Shown here: positions 11,967 through 12,079 of the stretch, piece after piece
Layout: each line of letters begins with the position of its first letter
How positions within the stretch are numbered: position 1 is the stretch's first letter
DNA from: JAYWAM01 sp043782425
GTDB taxonomy: Bacteria; Pseudomonadota; Gammaproteobacteria; Burkholderiales; Usitatibacteraceae
Length of the DNA: 12,079 bases
Assembly: GCA_043782425.1 (NCBI GenBank)
Contig: JAYWAM010000245.1
Location: 1-12,079, forward strand
Direction of reading: 5' to 3'
Program-made: the position numbers and the translations under genes
Notes under the pieces: generated by a model
What the model saw: only the letters and a program-made list of their open reading frames with translations
Told to the model about the DNA's origin: nothing
The model's database searches: none

Positions 11967-12079
11967 CTAAAGCTTGATTTCCACGTCCACGCCGGCCGGT
12001 AGATCGAGTTTCATCAAGGCATCTACTGTCTTGTCGGTGGGGTCGATAATATCCATCAGCCGCAGGTGAGTGCGAATCT
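11967..12079 (-). CDS. rpsJ: 30S ribosomal protein S10, 3' end only
   Basis: S10 belongs to the small-subunit head and also forms the NusB-S10 antitermination complex. Only the last 36 residues are inside the window: [20 protein letters not shown], then [16 protein letters not shown] and a TAG stop at 11967-11969. They match the S10 C-terminus closely. The gene continues beyond the right edge. It is the first gene of the S10 group; rplC follows after an unusually filled spacer of about 250 bp holding palindromic repeats and a promoter. Confidence 0.97.

Noticed and set aside
11802..12002. 66-codon plus-strand open frame in the rpsJ-rplC spacer
   Set aside because: Its SRESGNP...PAFAGMT part is the well-known false translation of the palindromic repeat, and it runs antisense into rpsJ.

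Overview
The window reads as chromosomal DNA of a Gram-negative proteobacterium. It is most likely a betaproteobacterium, judged from the protein sequences I recognise (ribosomal proteins, GalU, LigA), the ligA-galU adjacency, and repeats of the kind common in Nitrosomonadales/Neisseriales-like genomes. This placement is from memory of the families and was not searched.

Left part (1-5747, + strand): the 3' two thirds of ligA (NAD-dependent DNA ligase), then a 285-bp spacer filled by a nested inverted-repeat element. Next come galU and hpt, closely spaced, then S-methyl-5'-thioinosine phosphorylase and peptide deformylase, which overlap, and a small DUF4870-like membrane protein. hpt and the thioinosine phosphorylase form a plausible two-step salvage route: methylthioinosine to hypoxanthine to IMP. 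After them lies a scar. A short reading frame begins like a second membrane protein and ends as the C-terminal 30 or so residues of a Cys/Met-metabolism PLP enzyme. It overlaps an AT-rich orphan lipoprotein gene by four bases.

Middle (5820-6900, - strand): an aspartate-semialdehyde dehydrogenase gene whose sequence resembles the actinobacterial-type enzyme. It is broken by a frameshift near 6030 and sits directly behind the terminator of the ribosomal operon, with no room for its own promoter. It looks like an acquired, decaying copy, unless the frameshift is a sequence error.

Right part (6972-12079, - strand): the S10 ribosomal protein cluster in standard order, rpsJ (partial)-rplC-rplD-rplW-rplB-rpsS-rplV-rpsC-rplP-rpmC-rpsQ, tightly packed with ATGA and TAATG overlaps. 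It is closed by a clear rho-independent terminator, and the spc genes (rplN onward) do not follow. The rpsJ-rplC spacer is about 250 bp. It holds a pair of inverted 'ATTCCCGCGAAAGCGGGAAT'-type palindromes and a near-consensus sigma-70 promoter that would drive rplC and everything downstream.

I found no tRNA, rRNA, CRISPR, phage or complete transposase gene. I saw no convincing new multi-gene system. The items most worth a second look are the deletion chimera at 4952-5166, the foreign-looking frameshifted asd, the nested repeat at 1461-1702, and the promoter-plus-palindrome insertion between rpsJ and rplC.
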